Made by a program: the position numbers and the translations under genes. A stretch of DNA of 64,000 nucleotides, from positions 1-64,000 of the forward strand of contig JAANXF010000013.1 in NCBI GenBank assembly GCA_018263395.1, written 5' to 3'. This stretch comes from Methanonatronarchaeales archaeon (GTDB lineage: Archaea; Halobacteriota; Methanonatronarchaeia; JAANXF01). The number at the start of each line of letters is the position of its first letter. The first letter of the stretch is position 1. Positions 8,863 to 19,663 of the stretch are shown piece after piece. Below the pieces are notes generated by a model, which was not told the origin of the DNA, ran no database searches, and saw only the letters and a program-made list of their open reading frames with translations.

Positions 8863-10215
8863 CTAGTTACCCAGCCCTTTAAGCGGCGCAGGTATCCGTC
8901 CGCCCCTGCCCACGAACTTTCCGGGAGAGGCGTGGGCGACCTCCATCACCGGCGCTCCACCCAGAAGCCCCCCTACCTCTACACGGTCGCCGGGTTCCCT
9001 CCCGGGAACCGGGATCAGGCGGGCTGCGGTGGTCTTCCCGTTGACCACCCCTATGGCGCATTCGTCCGCTATGATTCCGCTGAGGGTGTCGGGCGACGTG
9101 TCGCCGGGTAGGGGAACCATGTCGAGACCCACGCTGCAGACCGAGGTCATCGCCTCCAGCTTCTCGACCGAGAGAACACCCCTCTCCACTGCTCGAGCCA
9201 TGCCGGAGTCCTCGCTAACCGGGATGAAGCTGCCTGACAGCCCTCCCACCGACGAACTGGCCATCGCGCCCCCTCTCTTGACGGCGTCCGTCAGAAGGGC
9301 GAGTGCGGCCGTGCTTCCGGGGCAGCCCACGCTCTCGAGCCCCATTGCCTCTAGGATCTCCGCGACCGAGTCCCCCGCCGCGGGAGTCGGTGCGAGGGAG
9401 AGGTCGACAATCCCGAACTCCACGCCCAGCCCCTTCGCAACCTCCCTGCCGACGAGCTCGCCCGCCCTCGTTATCTTGAATGCGGTCCTCTTCACTGACT
9501 CCGCCATCCCCTGGAGGGAGGCGTCCTCCCCTATCGCCGACATGATTGTGCCGGGCCCGGAGACCCCGACGTTAATCACCGTCGAGGGCTCGGCATGTCC
9601 GTGGAAGGCCCCCGCCATAAACGGGTTGTCCTGGGGCGCGTTCGCGAAGACCACGAGCCGGGCGCACGCGGTCCAGTCCAGCTCCGAGACCTCCTTCACC
9701 ACGTCGCCTGCCCTGCTAACGGCGTCCACGTTCACACCCGAGGCCGTGGAGGCCACGTTGAGCGAGGAGCAGAGCCTCTCCGTGGCCTCCAGGGCCCGGG
9801 GCACGGCCCTGAACAGCAGTTCGTCTCCGCTGGAAAAACCTTTCTCCACCTGGGCCGTGAAGCCGCCGATGAAGTCCACGCCCACCTCCGATGCCGCGGA
9901 GTCCACCGCCTCCGCGAGCGCCACGGCGTCGTCGACGGAGGGGTCGCTCCAGGCCTCCATCACCTCGGAGAGGGGGGTAACGGCTATCCGTCTGTTGACT
10001 ATCGGGACGCCGTACCGCATCTCCGCGGCGTCGGATTCATTCACCAGCCCGGAGGCGGCTTCAATCAGGAGCTCCCGGGCACTCTCGCGGGTCCTCTCCG
10101 GGTCCCGTGACGCGCATCCGCCCAGGTCCACCCCGAGAGTCACCGTCCTGACGTCGAGGTTCTCCACCTCCAGCATCCTCAGTGTCTCAAGGACCTCCTC
10201 TTCGGTGTAAATCAT
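8863..10215 (-). CDS. UPF0210/DUF711 (PFL-like) family protein
   Basis: Characteristic sequence (GVDLGGCASRDPERTRE, FNAFANAPQDNPFMAGAFHG-type region, VGLDMVPLPGDT). Confidence 0.9.
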   Translation of the reverse strand: MIYTEEEVLETLRMLEVENLDVRTVTLGVDLGGCASRDPERTRESARELLIEAASGLVNESDAAEMRYGVPIVNRRIAVTPLSEVMEAWSDPSVDDAVALAEAVDSAASEVGVDFIGGFTAQVEKGFSSGDELLFRAVPRALEATERLCSSLNVASTASGVNVDAVSRAGDVVKEVSELDWTACARLVVFANAPQDNPFMAGAFHGHAEPSTVINVGVSGPGTIMSAIGEDASLQGMAESVKRTAFKITRAGELVGREVAKGLGVEFGIVDLSLAPTPAAGDSVAEILEAMGLESVGCPGSTAALALLTDAVKRGGAMASSSVGGLSGSFIPVSEDSGMARAVERGVLSVEKLEAMTSVCSVGLDMVPLPGDTSPDTLSGIIADECAIGVVNGKTTAARLIPVPGREPGDRVEVGGLLGGAPVMEVAHASPGKFVGRGGRIPAPLKGLGN

Positions 10216-10328
10216 GCCTGAAACCATTCTCCTTCCGTGGCCTAAGTTTTCCCCTGGAAAGTGGGAGTTCTGCCACGAGGGAGGGTATTTATAAGCCTTA
10301 AGGACCTTTTAAGTACTCGTGATAAGGC

Positions 10329-10886
10329 ATGGCGGGGACTGAAAGCACAATCAAGATTGAGAACGTCGTCGCGTCCACGTCGCTCGACATGGACCTCGAC
10401 CTGGAGAGACTGAACGCTGAGCTGGTCGGAGCGGAGTACAAGCAGGAGAAGTTCCCGGGGGTGGTGTACAGGTTGACGGAGCCCAAGACCGCCGCGCTAA
10501 TTTTCGCATCGGGCAAGGTCGTTTTCACGGGCGCAAAGAGCGTCGACGACGTCGAAACCGCCGTAGGCAAGGTCCTCGACAAGATGAGGGGCGCCGGCGT
10601 AGACATCGAGGGGAAACCCGAGATTACGGTCCAGAACATCGTGGCCTCCGCGGACCTCGGGAGACCTCTCGACCTGAACGCAATAGCGATCGGACTGGGC
10701 CTGGAGAACGTGGAGTACGAGCCGGAGCAGTTCCCCGGACTCGTCTACAGGCTCCAGGACCCGAAGGTCGTGCTCCTGCTCTTCGGCAGCGGCAAGGTCG
10801 TGTGCACGGGCGGAAAGACTCCCGAGGACAGCCGCAGGGGAGTGGAAAAGGTCAGGGGAGAACTGGAGGACCTCCGACTCCTGTAA
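10329..10886 (+). CDS. tbp: TATA-box-binding protein
   Basis: Two TBP repeats: [18 protein letters not shown]...[32 protein letters not shown] and [19 protein letters not shown]...[13 protein letters not shown]. Confidence 0.98.
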   Translation: MAGTESTIKIENVVASTSLDMDLDLERLNAELVGAEYKQEKFPGVVYRLTEPKTAALIFASGKVVFTGAKSVDDVETAVGKVLDKMRGAGVDIEGKPEITVQNIVASADLGRPLDLNAIAIGLGLENVEYEPEQFPGLVYRLQDPKVVLLLFGSGKVVCTGGKTPEDSRRGVEKVRGELEDLRLL

Positions 10887-10898
10887 TTCCCGTAATAG

Positions 10899-11891
10899 TT
10901 GGAGCGCGGAAGCAGGGAGCCTCGGGAAAGCGGCGAGTGCGGCGGCACGTACGTATTCGAGCTCTCCGGCGAGAACGAGGAGCTGGCGGCAGCGGAGGTC
11001 AGGGCGGTAGCAGAGGCGGAGGGACTTCCCTTCGAACCGGTCGCGAGGTACCCGGGGCTACTCCTCGCAGAGACGGGGCCGGCGGAGCCGTTCCGGCGCC
11101 TCGGGACGGGCCACAGGGTGCTCCGCCTCGTGGACTCGGTGGAGAGACCGGAGGAGTTCGAGACCGGGCTGGAGCTTTCCGAGAGCTTCAGTGTACGGGC
11201 GAAAAGGATGAGGGGAGGCCGGAGGGACCTGTCCCCGATAGACGTGGAGCGCGAGATCGGGTCCGTGCTGGTGGACGCGGGGGGAACGGTGGACCTGGAG
11301 TCCCCGGAGAGAAAGTTCCGCGCGGTCCTCAGCAGGGAGGAGCTATTCGTGGGGGAGGAGCTGCTCGAGTTGGACCGCTCCTTCGCCGGAAAGCGCCCCC
11401 ACCAGAGACCCTTCTTCCACCCCGGCGCCGTGGAGCCCGTCACCGCGAGGGCCATGGTAAACCTCGCGAGGGCAGGAGGGGACCTCCTTAACCCCATGTG
11501 CGGAAACGGCTCCCTCCTGATAGAGGCCGCCAAGGTGGGCGCCAAGCCGTTCGGCCTGGACGCGGACCCGGCGATGGTTAACGGCACGCTACTGAACGTG
11601 GAGGAGGAGGGATTCGCCGCCGCGGTCGTCACCGGCGACGCCCGGAGCCTGCCGTTCCGTGACGACCGCTTCGACTCGGCGGTGGCGGACCCGCCCTACG
11701 GCCGCTCAGTAAAGGTCTACGGCGAGGACGTATACGGGCGCTCAATGGAGGGGATGGAAAGGGTGTTAAGGCCGGGGGGTTATATGGTTGTCGCCGCACC
11801 GCGCCCCCTGGACGGCGCGGACGAGCGCTACGAGCAGAGGGTTCACCGAAGCCTGACCAGGTACGTAAACGTTTTCAGGTGTCACGAATGA
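10899..11891 (+). CDS. THUMP-domain tRNA (guanine-N2)-methyltransferase, Trm-G10/Trm11-like
   Basis: [31 protein letters not shown] motifs; likely TTG start. Confidence 0.88.
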   Translation: MERGSREPRESGECGGTYVFELSGENEELAAAEVRAVAEAEGLPFEPVARYPGLLLAETGPAEPFRRLGTGHRVLRLVDSVERPEEFETGLELSESFSVRAKRMRGGRRDLSPIDVEREIGSVLVDAGGTVDLESPERKFRAVLSREELFVGEELLELDRSFAGKRPHQRPFFHPGAVEPVTARAMVNLARAGGDLLNPMCGNGSLLIEAAKVGAKPFGLDADPAMVNGTLLNVEEEGFAAAVVTGDARSLPFRDDRFDSAVADPPYGRSVKVYGEDVYGRSMEGMERVLRPGGYMVVAAPRPLDGADERYEQRVHRSLTRYVNVFRCHE

Positions 11892-12163
11892 GCGACGTCG
11901 TCGTCATAACGGTAACGGGGTCGGACCACCCGGGTATAGTCGCAGGGTTCACTGTTGTCCTGGCAGAGGTGGACGCCAACATCCTCGACATCGCACAGAC
12001 CGTGGAGCGCGGCATATTCACCATGCTTCTCTTCGCCGACCTCGGGGAGGCCGACGTGTCCCTCGAGGAGCTTCAGGACGCGCTTCGCGAGGAGGCGGAG
12101 CGCCAGGGGGTCAGGGCGACCGCTCAGCACGAGGACCTTTTCAGGGAGATGCACCGTGTGTGA
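11888..12163 (+). CDS. UPF0237 ACT-domain protein
   Basis: [45 protein letters not shown]. Confidence 0.92.
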   Translation: MSDVVVITVTGSDHPGIVAGFTVVLAEVDANILDIAQTVERGIFTMLLFADLGEADVSLEELQDALREEAERQGVRATAQHEDLFREMHRV

Positions 12164-12308
12164 CCCCGGCACCGCACACCCCCTGCAGCGCCAGCCCGCA
12201 GCCTCCGACGTTGTTCCTCCCTCGCCGGCGTGGACGAATTTTGGCACCGAGGTAACCGTTTTTCTTCCGGGAAAAGGGCTTCAATACATGGAAACACAAT
12301 AAGAGGCG

Positions 12309-13502
12309 ATGGCCTTCCTGCGCTGCACTGGATGCGACGGGGTATTCGACGCGGACCGGCCGCTCCACACCTGTCCGGAGTGCGACTCGCTGCTCGAGGT
12401 GCGGTACGGGGAGCTGCCGGCCCTGGACCTTTCCGACCCCTCCCCCGAATCGGTGTGGAGGTACCGCGACCACCTTCCGGTGGAGCCACTGGTAACCCTG
12501 GATGAGGGCGGCACCCCGCTGTACAGTGCCGAAGGGCTCGCGGAATGGGTAGGACTCGAGAACCTGCACGTGAAACACGAGGGGATGAACCCCACGGGCT
12601 CGTTCAAGGACCGCGGAATGACCGTCGGGGTCTCCAAGGCCCTTCAGCTCGGGGTCCCGAGGATCGCCTGTGCATCCACGGGCAACACGAGCGCTGCGAT
12701 GGCCGCTTACGGCGCGAGGGCCGGCGTCGACAGCTACGTCCTGCTTCCCGCGGGAAAGGTGGCCCTCGGAAAGGTCTCCCAGGCGCTTATTCACGGCGCT
12801 AGAGTCGTGGCCGTAAGGGGCAACTTCGACGACGCGCTCCGGCTCGTCAGAGAGGTCTGCTCCTCCGACGAAATGTACCTGCTGAACTCGGTCAACCCGT
12901 TCAGGCTCGAGGGGCAGAAAACCGTCGCATTCGAATCCGTCTCCGAACTCGGAAAGGCCCCGGACCGCTTCGTGTTCCCGGTGGGCAACGCGGGAAACAT
13001 CTCGGCAGCCTTCAAGGGGCTCAGGGAGTGGCTCGACCTGGGCATGATAGAGGAACTCCCGAGAATGACCGGTGTCCAGACCGAGGGGGCCAGACCACTG
13101 GTCGACGCCTACGAATCGGGAGCCGACGACGTCACTCCGGAGACCGACCCCGAGACCCTGGCAACCGCCATAAGGATAGGTAACCCGGTTAACGGCAGGA
13201 GGGCCCTCCAGGCTATCAGGGAGAGCGGGGGCACTGCCCTCGCGGTCACGGACGACGAGACCGTTGAGGCCCAGAGGAAGCTGGCATCCCTCGAGGGCAT
13301 CGGCGCCGAGCCGGCTTCCGCCGCAAGCGTCGCGGGGCTGAAGAAGATGGTGGAGCGGGGCGTGGTGGAAACCGACGAAACCGTCGTCTGCGTCGCGACC
13401 GGGAACCTCCTGAAGGACCCCGAAGAGGCCGTCGAGGTATCCCCCGCACCTGTGGAGACGGCGGCAGAGCTCGGCGCGGTGAAGCACGCAGTAGGTCTGT
13501 AG
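12309..13502 (+). CDS. thrC: Threonine synthase
   Basis: N-terminal zinc-ribbon-like CTGCDGVFD...CPEC, PLP site HEGMNPTGSFKDRGM, STGNTSAAMAAYGAR. Confidence 0.95.
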   Translation: MAFLRCTGCDGVFDADRPLHTCPECDSLLEVRYGELPALDLSDPSPESVWRYRDHLPVEPLVTLDEGGTPLYSAEGLAEWVGLENLHVKHEGMNPTGSFKDRGMTVGVSKALQLGVPRIACASTGNTSAAMAAYGARAGVDSYVLLPAGKVALGKVSQALIHGARVVAVRGNFDDALRLVREVCSSDEMYLLNSVNPFRLEGQKTVAFESVSELGKAPDRFVFPVGNAGNISAAFKGLREWLDLGMIEELPRMTGVQTEGARPLVDAYESGADDVTPETDPETLATAIRIGNPVNGRRALQAIRESGGTALAVTDDETVEAQRKLASLEGIGAEPASAASVAGLKKMVERGVVETDETVVCVATGNLLKDPEEAVEVSPAPVETAAELGAVKHAVGL

Positions 13503-13543
13503 GGCAGGCGGGCGTGGCCGGTGCGGTTCGGCCGCAGGTGCAG

Positions 13544-14161
13544 CTAGGGGTTCACCGTCGCGGACTCCCACCCACCGTCGCCCAGCATGGTTGCAGCTCC
13601 GCAGACGGGGTGCTCGAAGTCCAGCGGTTCCTCGAAAAGCGCCTCAGCTGCCTCGGCCGCGCTCTCGACCTCCATTTCGTAAACGTCTCCTGGGAGGTCG
13701 TTCCTCCCGTACGTGGCGACCATCGCTGCCTCGCCGTGCGAACCCTCGAACTCCCTCACGATTACGGCGTCTCTCCGGGCGATGCCGAGGTAAACAGAGC
13801 CACGGCTCACGGCCGCGGCCACCCGTGGCGTGTCGTATTCGTCCTTCTCGTAGTCGAGGCTCAGCAGCGACAGGGCGAGGGCGTCTCTTGGAGGGTACCC
13901 CATCCCGATTTTCTCCGCGGCCGGGTCTGTGTGGGAGCCGTTCGCCAGCACCGCGGTGTCTCCGGCGATGCGGACGCAGTTATAGGATACGTAGGGGTTC
14001 CTGAAGACGTCCTCCCCGTGTCCACTCCTCGGCACGACGCTTATCCCCCTCTCCGTCTCCACGGCCCTCCTGTCGGGGAACGAGCGGGAGGAGACGCGAT
14101 ACGCCCCGAAGGGCCTTCCCCCGGGGGAGACGCCCGCGACCACGAACCTTCCGACGTACAT
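13544..14161 (-). CDS. purO: Archaeal IMP cyclohydrolase
   Basis: MYVGRFVVAGVSPGGRPFGAYRVSSRSFPDR, NPYVSYNCVRI, ANGSHTDP. Confidence 0.93.
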   Translation of the reverse strand: MYVGRFVVAGVSPGGRPFGAYRVSSRSFPDRRAVETERGISVVPRSGHGEDVFRNPYVSYNCVRIAGDTAVLANGSHTDPAAEKIGMGYPPRDALALSLLSLDYEKDEYDTPRVAAAVSRGSVYLGIARRDAVIVREFEGSHGEAAMVATYGRNDLPGDVYEMEVESAAEAAEALFEEPLDFEHPVCGAATMLGDGGWESATVNP

Positions 14162-14235
14162 AATGTCTCTATCTCGTCCCCCGAAAAAGGATTTGCCGAT
14201 AAACGCTTTTGTGCGAACGACGCAATATTCTAGCT

Positions 14236-14643
14236 ATGCGAAGGGGTTACGTGCTCATATCTGCGGCGCTGCTGCTCTTCATAGGGTACTCGGCCTTCCA
14301 GTACTCTGAGGTCGGCCCAGCCGGCTACGGGGACGTGACGCCCGAGAAGGCGTACGGTATAATTCAGGAGCAGGACCCGGTGGTACTGGACGTAAGGACC
14401 CGTGCCGAGTACCGGCGGGGCCACGTACCGGGAGCGATCAACGTACCGGTGGAGAGCCCGAACGAGCTGAAGGAGAGGTGGAGCGAGGTCCCAGAGGGAC
14501 GCCCCGTAGTCGTTTACTGCCGCTCCGGGCGCCGCAGCGCCGTCGCCTCGGAGCTGCTCACGGAGAAGGGGTACGGTCAGGTCTACAACATCCTGGGCGG
14601 AATCGACCGCTGGGCCGCGGAGGGGTACCCGATCAGGAGGTGA
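14236..14643 (+). CDS. Rhodanese-domain protein with N-terminal TM/signal
   Basis: DPVVLDVRTRAEYRRGHVPGAINVP; active-site CRSGRRS. Confidence 0.9.
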   Translation: MRRGYVLISAALLLFIGYSAFQYSEVGPAGYGDVTPEKAYGIIQEQDPVVLDVRTRAEYRRGHVPGAINVPVESPNELKERWSEVPEGRPVVVYCRSGRRSAVASELLTEKGYGQVYNILGGIDRWAAEGYPIRR

Positions 14644-15310
14644 CCAGCCGCGCCTCCTTCACCACCAGCTCCGAGGACGAACCGCTCTCGACGACGCGGC
14701 TCTCGACGACGTGCAGCCGTCCGTCGAAAATGGGCGACTCGAGCACGAGTGTCTCGTACTCCCCTCCTTCCCCCGCGACGTGGACCCCGTACTTCTCGTT
14801 GAGTTCCACGAGTTCCGCGATCGTTTCCCCGTCTATCTCCCTGCCGAGCCACTCCTCTCCTAGACCCATGGCGGCGACCTTCACCACGACGACGTGCATA
14901 CCGGAGTCCACCATATCCCTCAGGAGGCCGGGTCCCTCTCTGCCCCAGAGAGGGTTGATGGACTCCAGCCCCAGCTCTCCGCACAGCTCCTCGACCCTGG
15001 ACCTCTGGTACTCGCTTTCCACCGCGCCCGTTACGACCCCCTCGACCCCGAGCTCGAGCAGCCGCTCGAGCAGGAAACGAAGGTCCCCCAGCTCCTCCTC
15101 CCTCGCGGCCCCGGTTTCCCTGACCACGAGTGCCCGGTCTGTCGCCCTTGCGAAGAGCCCCAGCAGTGCCCGGCTGGGCCTGTGAAACATCCAGGAGTCC
15201 CGCCTCCGAGGAACCACGGCTCCCAGTGCAATCACGTCGTGCTCCTCCGACGCCAGCTGCATCGCGTAGGTCGAGTCCTTCCCGGTACTGATCAGGGCCG
15301 CCACCCTCAA
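14633..15310 (-). CDS. dph6: Diphthine--ammonia ligase
   Basis: LISTGKDSTYAM PP-loop, GVVTGAVESEYQRSRVE, NPLWGRE, GEGGEYETLVLESP; likely TTG start. Confidence 0.9.
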   Translation of the reverse strand: MRVAALISTGKDSTYAMQLASEEHDVIALGAVVPRRRDSWMFHRPSRALLGLFARATDRALVVRETGAAREEELGDLRFLLERLLELGVEGVVTGAVESEYQRSRVEELCGELGLESINPLWGREGPGLLRDMVDSGMHVVVVKVAAMGLGEEWLGREIDGETIAELVELNEKYGVHVAGEGGEYETLVLESPIFDGRLHVVESRVVESGSSSELVVKEARLVTS

Positions 15311-15584
15311 ACCGACCCAGCCTCCGTTACACCGGGAGAAACCCCGCCGGGTGCCATCCCCACCGTCGACGCCGGTATCCCGGGGACTCGATGGGTCCCG
15401 GCCACAACCCCGTACACAAAGCCGCTCACGGTTCCCCACGCCATCGGGGTAACACGTTTAAGCACGGGTTCACCGGCAACGTTGCCCTCACCCATGCCGC
15501 GTGGATACCGCGCCCGCCCCCTGTCATCGTCGCCGCGTGGCCCCGGCTCCGGTTGAGAGGCGTTCGCAGGAGACGGAGCGGTCC

Positions 15585-17156
15585 TCAGCGGTCCCCCCTC
15601 TTCCTGAAGAGCTTCCCGATCAGGCCGCCGCCCTCCCGGGAGCTGCCGTCTGAGCCCGCGTCGCCCCTGGAGCCCCTATCGACGCGCTTCCCTTCCCCAC
15701 CGCCTCCACTTCCCCCCTGGGGCTCGTCGGGCAGATCGAGCCCACCGTCGCCGTGAAGGCTGCGCCTCACCCTCACGTCGACGAGGACCGGACGCTCCAC
15801 GTTCGTGGACACCATCAGGGCCGACCCGGACGGCAGCCTGCTCACCTCGTCCTCCATGTCGGCAGTCAGGCCCTCGACCCCGCTGGCCAGTGCCTTCAGG
15901 TCGTTCGGGTTCGTCACCTTCAGTATTATCTGCGTGTTGCACTGCGACAGCACGTTCTTGTCCACCTTTGCGGGACGCTGGGAAACCACGCACAGTCCCA
16001 TTCCGAACTTCCTTCCCTCGGATGCGACCGTCCTGAGTACGTCGCTGCTTGCCACCTTGCCGAAACCCCTCTCCGGCACGAAGTTGTGTGCCTCCTCGAG
16101 AAACATCATCACCGGGGGAACCTCGCCCCTCTTCCGGGCCTCGAAAACGTTTCTCGCGGTCCTGGCGACGATTATCGGCTGCATCTCGGGCTCCACCCCC
16201 CTCATGTCCAGGACCGAGCACCTCCCCTCGCGGACGAGCTCCTCCACCGGCGTGGGAGAAGCAGAGAGCACGTCGAGGTCGCGGAGGTACTCCAGCGAGT
16301 TTATGAGGTTCCACTTGGACTTGGAGCGGTTATCCTCCGCCCGCTCAATCACGTCCTCCACGTCGTACTCCAGCCCCTCCTCCCGTAGCTCCTTTATCGC
16401 CTTGTACAGCACCCCGACCTGCGTATTGGTGAGGCTCGTCGGCACCAGCTCCTTCAGTTCTCTGGGCCCAAGGTTCAAACCGTTCATGCGGAACGTCTCT
16501 CCCTCCAGGCCGGTCGGCGAGAAGACGTGCACCCCGGGATACCCCCTCGGTTCCACGCCGTACCGCTCCATCAGGTCCCTCTCTCCCTTTCTGCTATTTG
16601 GACTTCGCAGGGAGCCGTACTCGCCGTGGGGGTCGATGACGAGAATCGGCACTCCGCTCTCCATCAGCTCCTCCATGAGGACCCCGGCGGCGTAGGACTT
16701 CCCGCTCCCGGTTCTGGCCAGTATGGAGCAGTGCTTCTTTACGAGGGAGGCTGCTTCCAGCCTGACCGGGATATCCGTGTTCTCCAGGAGGCCGAGGTAC
16801 AGGGAGCCCTCCCCCAGCCCCAGAACCCCCTCCAGAAGCTCTTCGTCAGCCGGGTACACCCTGTCGCCTGGACTGAGCGGGGACCTCGGGGGCCTCAGTA
16901 CGCCCCTCTCGTCCCTGCTTCCTATCGTGACCGCTGATGCACTCACCACCTCCTCGGACGTCTCGATGCTCAGGTCGTCGAGGCTCTGCGAGTCGTTCTT
17001 GCGCTCCACGTCCGTGACCCTCGCCAGCACCCAGTAACCCTCCGGGTGCCACGCCTTCACGTAGTCCGTTCCGTGTACCTTCGACGGCTCCGTAACGACG
17101 AAGTCGAATCTAGCCGTGGAGCTAACGCCGAAAACGACGCCGACGGAGCCCTTCAT
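15585..17156 (-). CDS. HerA-like ATPase (DUF87)
   Basis: Walker A ARTGSGKSYAAGVLMEEL, VIDPHGEYGSL, EEAHNFVP, SQCNTQIILKV. Confidence 0.9.
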   Translation of the reverse strand: MKGSVGVVFGVSSTARFDFVVTEPSKVHGTDYVKAWHPEGYWVLARVTDVERKNDSQSLDDLSIETSEEVVSASAVTIGSRDERGVLRPPRSPLSPGDRVYPADEELLEGVLGLGEGSLYLGLLENTDIPVRLEAASLVKKHCSILARTGSGKSYAAGVLMEELMESGVPILVIDPHGEYGSLRSPNSRKGERDLMERYGVEPRGYPGVHVFSPTGLEGETFRMNGLNLGPRELKELVPTSLTNTQVGVLYKAIKELREEGLEYDVEDVIERAEDNRSKSKWNLINSLEYLRDLDVLSASPTPVEELVREGRCSVLDMRGVEPEMQPIIVARTARNVFEARKRGEVPPVMMFLEEAHNFVPERGFGKVASSDVLRTVASEGRKFGMGLCVVSQRPAKVDKNVLSQCNTQIILKVTNPNDLKALASGVEGLTADMEDEVSRLPSGSALMVSTNVERPVLVDVRVRRSLHGDGGLDLPDEPQGGSGGGGEGKRVDRGSRGDAGSDGSSREGGGLIGKLFRKRGDR

Positions 17157-18661
17157 TATAACCTGCCACTCTCCTCGAACCGCTCCAGGACCATCCCCTT
17201 CAGCCGGTACGGCGGTTTAGTCTTGAAAAGCCTCCTGGCCTCCTCGAGCTTGACCTCCGACTCGGAGAAGATGGTTACGACTGACTCGCCGGCGTCCACC
17301 TCGTCCCCGACCTTCTTGTGGAGCAGCAGCCCCGCGCCGCTGTCCCTCGGGGCTCCGGCGGCCCTTGCGACGCCGACTATCTGCCTGTTGTCCAGGGAGG
17401 TGACGTAGCCTCCCTTCTCGGCCTCGGCCGCCCACCTGTGCTCCCCGGGCTCCAGTTCCTCCGAGGAGACCTCCGGGTCTCCCCCCTGGGCACGGATTAT
17501 GTCCCGGAGTTTGTCCAGGGCCGCTCCACTCCTCAATGCCTCCTCTGCGGAGTTGCTGCCCCTCCCGTTCACCGCGATTCCGGCCATCTCCAGCAGCACC
17601 CCGGCGACTTCGCAGCTCTTCTCGACCAGGCTCCTCGGGTGCTCCCCGCCCTCGAGCACGCGAAGCGCCTCCCGGGCCTCAAGGACCGGCCCCACCGCCC
17701 TTCCGACCGGAGAGGCCCCGTAGCTGGTCACGCACTGAACGTCCATCCCCATGCGTCTGCCGAGCTGTATGAAGTCCATGGCCAGAGTGGGGGCATCGTC
17801 CTCGTTCTCCAGCTTGGTGCCGGAGCCGACCGGGAGGTCGATAACCACCTTGTCGGCACCCACTGCCATCTTCTTGGAAAGGACGCTGGCCAGCAGCTGG
17901 GGTCTCGGGTCAAGCGACAGGGGGTACTCGATTTCTATAATGTTGTCGTCCGCCGGCGCTATACTGGTGGCGCCTCCCCACGCTATCGTTCCCCCGACCT
18001 CCGTAGCGATCCTCTTTATGTCGTCCACGCCGAACCCGACCGGCGCCAGGACCTCCATGACGTCCGCCGTGCCCGCGGCACCCGTGATGGCGCGCGAAGA
18101 GGTTTTCGGAATCGTCAGTCCTGCCGAGGCCACTATCGGTACCACGAGCAGAGTTATCTTGTTGCCGGGAACCCCCCCTATCGAGTGCTTATCGACGATC
18201 GGGCCCTCTTCGAACTCGATTCGTTCACCGGACTCGACCATCGCCTCCACCATCCACTGCACCTCGTCGTAATCCATGTCCCGCATGTAGGACGAGCAGA
18301 CGAATGCTGTTGTCTCTATTCGGGAGAGCCTGTTGAGGGAAACGTCCTCGATTATGGCCTTCACCTCCCCTCGCTCCAGCTTGAAGCCGTCCATCTTTTT
18401 CCGAATGTAGTCGACGCTCCTGGGTCTGGATACCGGCTTGACGTCGACCTCCCGGGGCAGTTCCGCCCCGCCGACCACACCGACCTCTCCCGGACTGACC
18501 ATTCCCCGGGTAACCTCGGCCACGGCGACTACCGACTCTCCGTCCCCCCTGAGCATCAGACGGTCCCCCGGCCTGACCAGCAGGTCCCTCGCGTCCTCCT
18601 CGTTCAGGATTGCCTCGAGCCCCTGCACCTCCAGGTCGAAAAACCTCGTATTAAGCCTCAA
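17156..18661 (-). CDS. deoA: AMP phosphorylase (thymidine phosphorylase family)
   Basis: KHSIGGVPGNKITLLVVPIVASAGLTIPKTSSRAITGAAGTADVMEVL. Confidence 0.95.
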   Translation of the reverse strand: MRLNTRFFDLEVQGLEAILNEEDARDLLVRPGDRLMLRGDGESVVAVAEVTRGMVSPGEVGVVGGAELPREVDVKPVSRPRSVDYIRKKMDGFKLERGEVKAIIEDVSLNRLSRIETTAFVCSSYMRDMDYDEVQWMVEAMVESGERIEFEEGPIVDKHSIGGVPGNKITLLVVPIVASAGLTIPKTSSRAITGAAGTADVMEVLAPVGFGVDDIKRIATEVGGTIAWGGATSIAPADDNIIEIEYPLSLDPRPQLLASVLSKKMAVGADKVVIDLPVGSGTKLENEDDAPTLAMDFIQLGRRMGMDVQCVTSYGASPVGRAVGPVLEAREALRVLEGGEHPRSLVEKSCEVAGVLLEMAGIAVNGRGSNSAEEALRSGAALDKLRDIIRAQGGDPEVSSEELEPGEHRWAAEAEKGGYVTSLDNRQIVGVARAAGAPRDSGAGLLLHKKVGDEVDAGESVVTIFSESEVKLEEARRLFKTKPPYRLKGMVLERFEESGRL

Positions 18662-18858
18662 ACCACCCCCGCCTCCTGCCCGCCCCCGAACCTTCCGCCG
18701 CAGCCATCCGACATGTAAACGTCCGACCAGTAACTGAGTTGGGCCTCCCCTTCCTTAGTAATATCGACAGGGCCCGTGGGAGCTCCTGTGTCCCCTCGCA
18801 GGGGCAGACAGTTTACCCAACCGTCCAGGGCCATCAGAATCGTGACCGGCACGTCCGG

Positions 18859-19638
18859 TTAACGCTTCCTCCTGAACATGAAGGACAGCAGGATTATCAG
18901 CACGCCCGCCGTGGTCATGGCTGCTGTAAAAATCGCGGCCGGCCCGTCCACGTATCTATCTGCCTCCGGGGTCTGGTACTGATTAAGCGAAGAGAAGACC
19001 ACGTTGACGTTGCCCTGGGTATCCTCGAAAATCGAGGAGACCTTCCCCGTAAGAATCGTGTACTCGGTGCCCTTTACGACCCGGCTGTACACGATTACGT
19101 CACCCTCGGCGACCTCGTAACGCCCCAGGGGAATGGAGCTCTTCACCAGCGATACCTTCACCGCGTCCCCGGACCTCGACGACTTCAGGGAGTAACCATC
19201 TTCGAGCTCCCGTGGCTCCCCGCTTCCGACCCTGAACCCTTCCTCCTGCAGCAGCGGGCTCGGGTACGGCCGGATCGGGTCCCGGTACTGCTCCACCTCT
19301 ATTCCGGCTACGTAGACGCCGCGATCCGACTCCCGGATGTATCTCAGGGAGATCCTGAGCACGACGTCGTCCCCCCTCTCGACTGTGCGCTCCTCCCCCT
19401 CCTCCATGATGAGTTCATCCAGTGGCCTGAACGAGTCGTCATGAACCATTACGCCGGCGGCGTCGAGGTCCTTCTTGATCCAGCCGAGCTCGATGGAGTA
19501 CCCCTGCTGTAACTCGATGCTGTCCCCGCTCTTCAGGCTGCGGTCCCTGTAATCTATCAGCTCATCCGCCTGGACGGGGACAGCGAGCACCAGCACCAGC
19601 AGCAGGACCGGCAGCGCCTTACGCATCCGTCTATCCAT
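18859..19638 (-). CDS. Predicted exported, C-terminally membrane-anchored protein
   Basis: N-terminal signal peptide and C-terminal TM plus RRKR. Confidence 0.7.
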   Translation of the reverse strand: MDRRMRKALPVLLLVLVLAVPVQADELIDYRDRSLKSGDSIELQQGYSIELGWIKKDLDAAGVMVHDDSFRPLDELIMEEGEERTVERGDDVVLRISLRYIRESDRGVYVAGIEVEQYRDPIRPYPSPLLQEEGFRVGSGEPRELEDGYSLKSSRSGDAVKVSLVKSSIPLGRYEVAEGDVIVYSRVVKGTEYTILTGKVSSIFEDTQGNVNVVFSSLNQYQTPEADRYVDGPAAIFTAAMTTAGVLIILLSFMFRRKR

Positions 19639-19663
19639 CTCTCCCAGAATATTTACGCTTGAC

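Noticed and set aside
12141-13571. Long minus-strand ORF (476 aa) opposite thrC
   Set aside because: Antisense to a clear threonine synthase; low-complexity His/Arg/Gly composition typical of GC-rich shadow ORFs.
15307-15495. 62-aa minus-strand ORF upstream of dph6
   Set aside because: Weakly hydrophobic, overlaps the probable dph6 start; coding status not supportable.
17318-18718. 466-aa plus-strand ORF
   Set aside because: Shadow ORF antisense to AMP phosphorylase; no recognisable domain.
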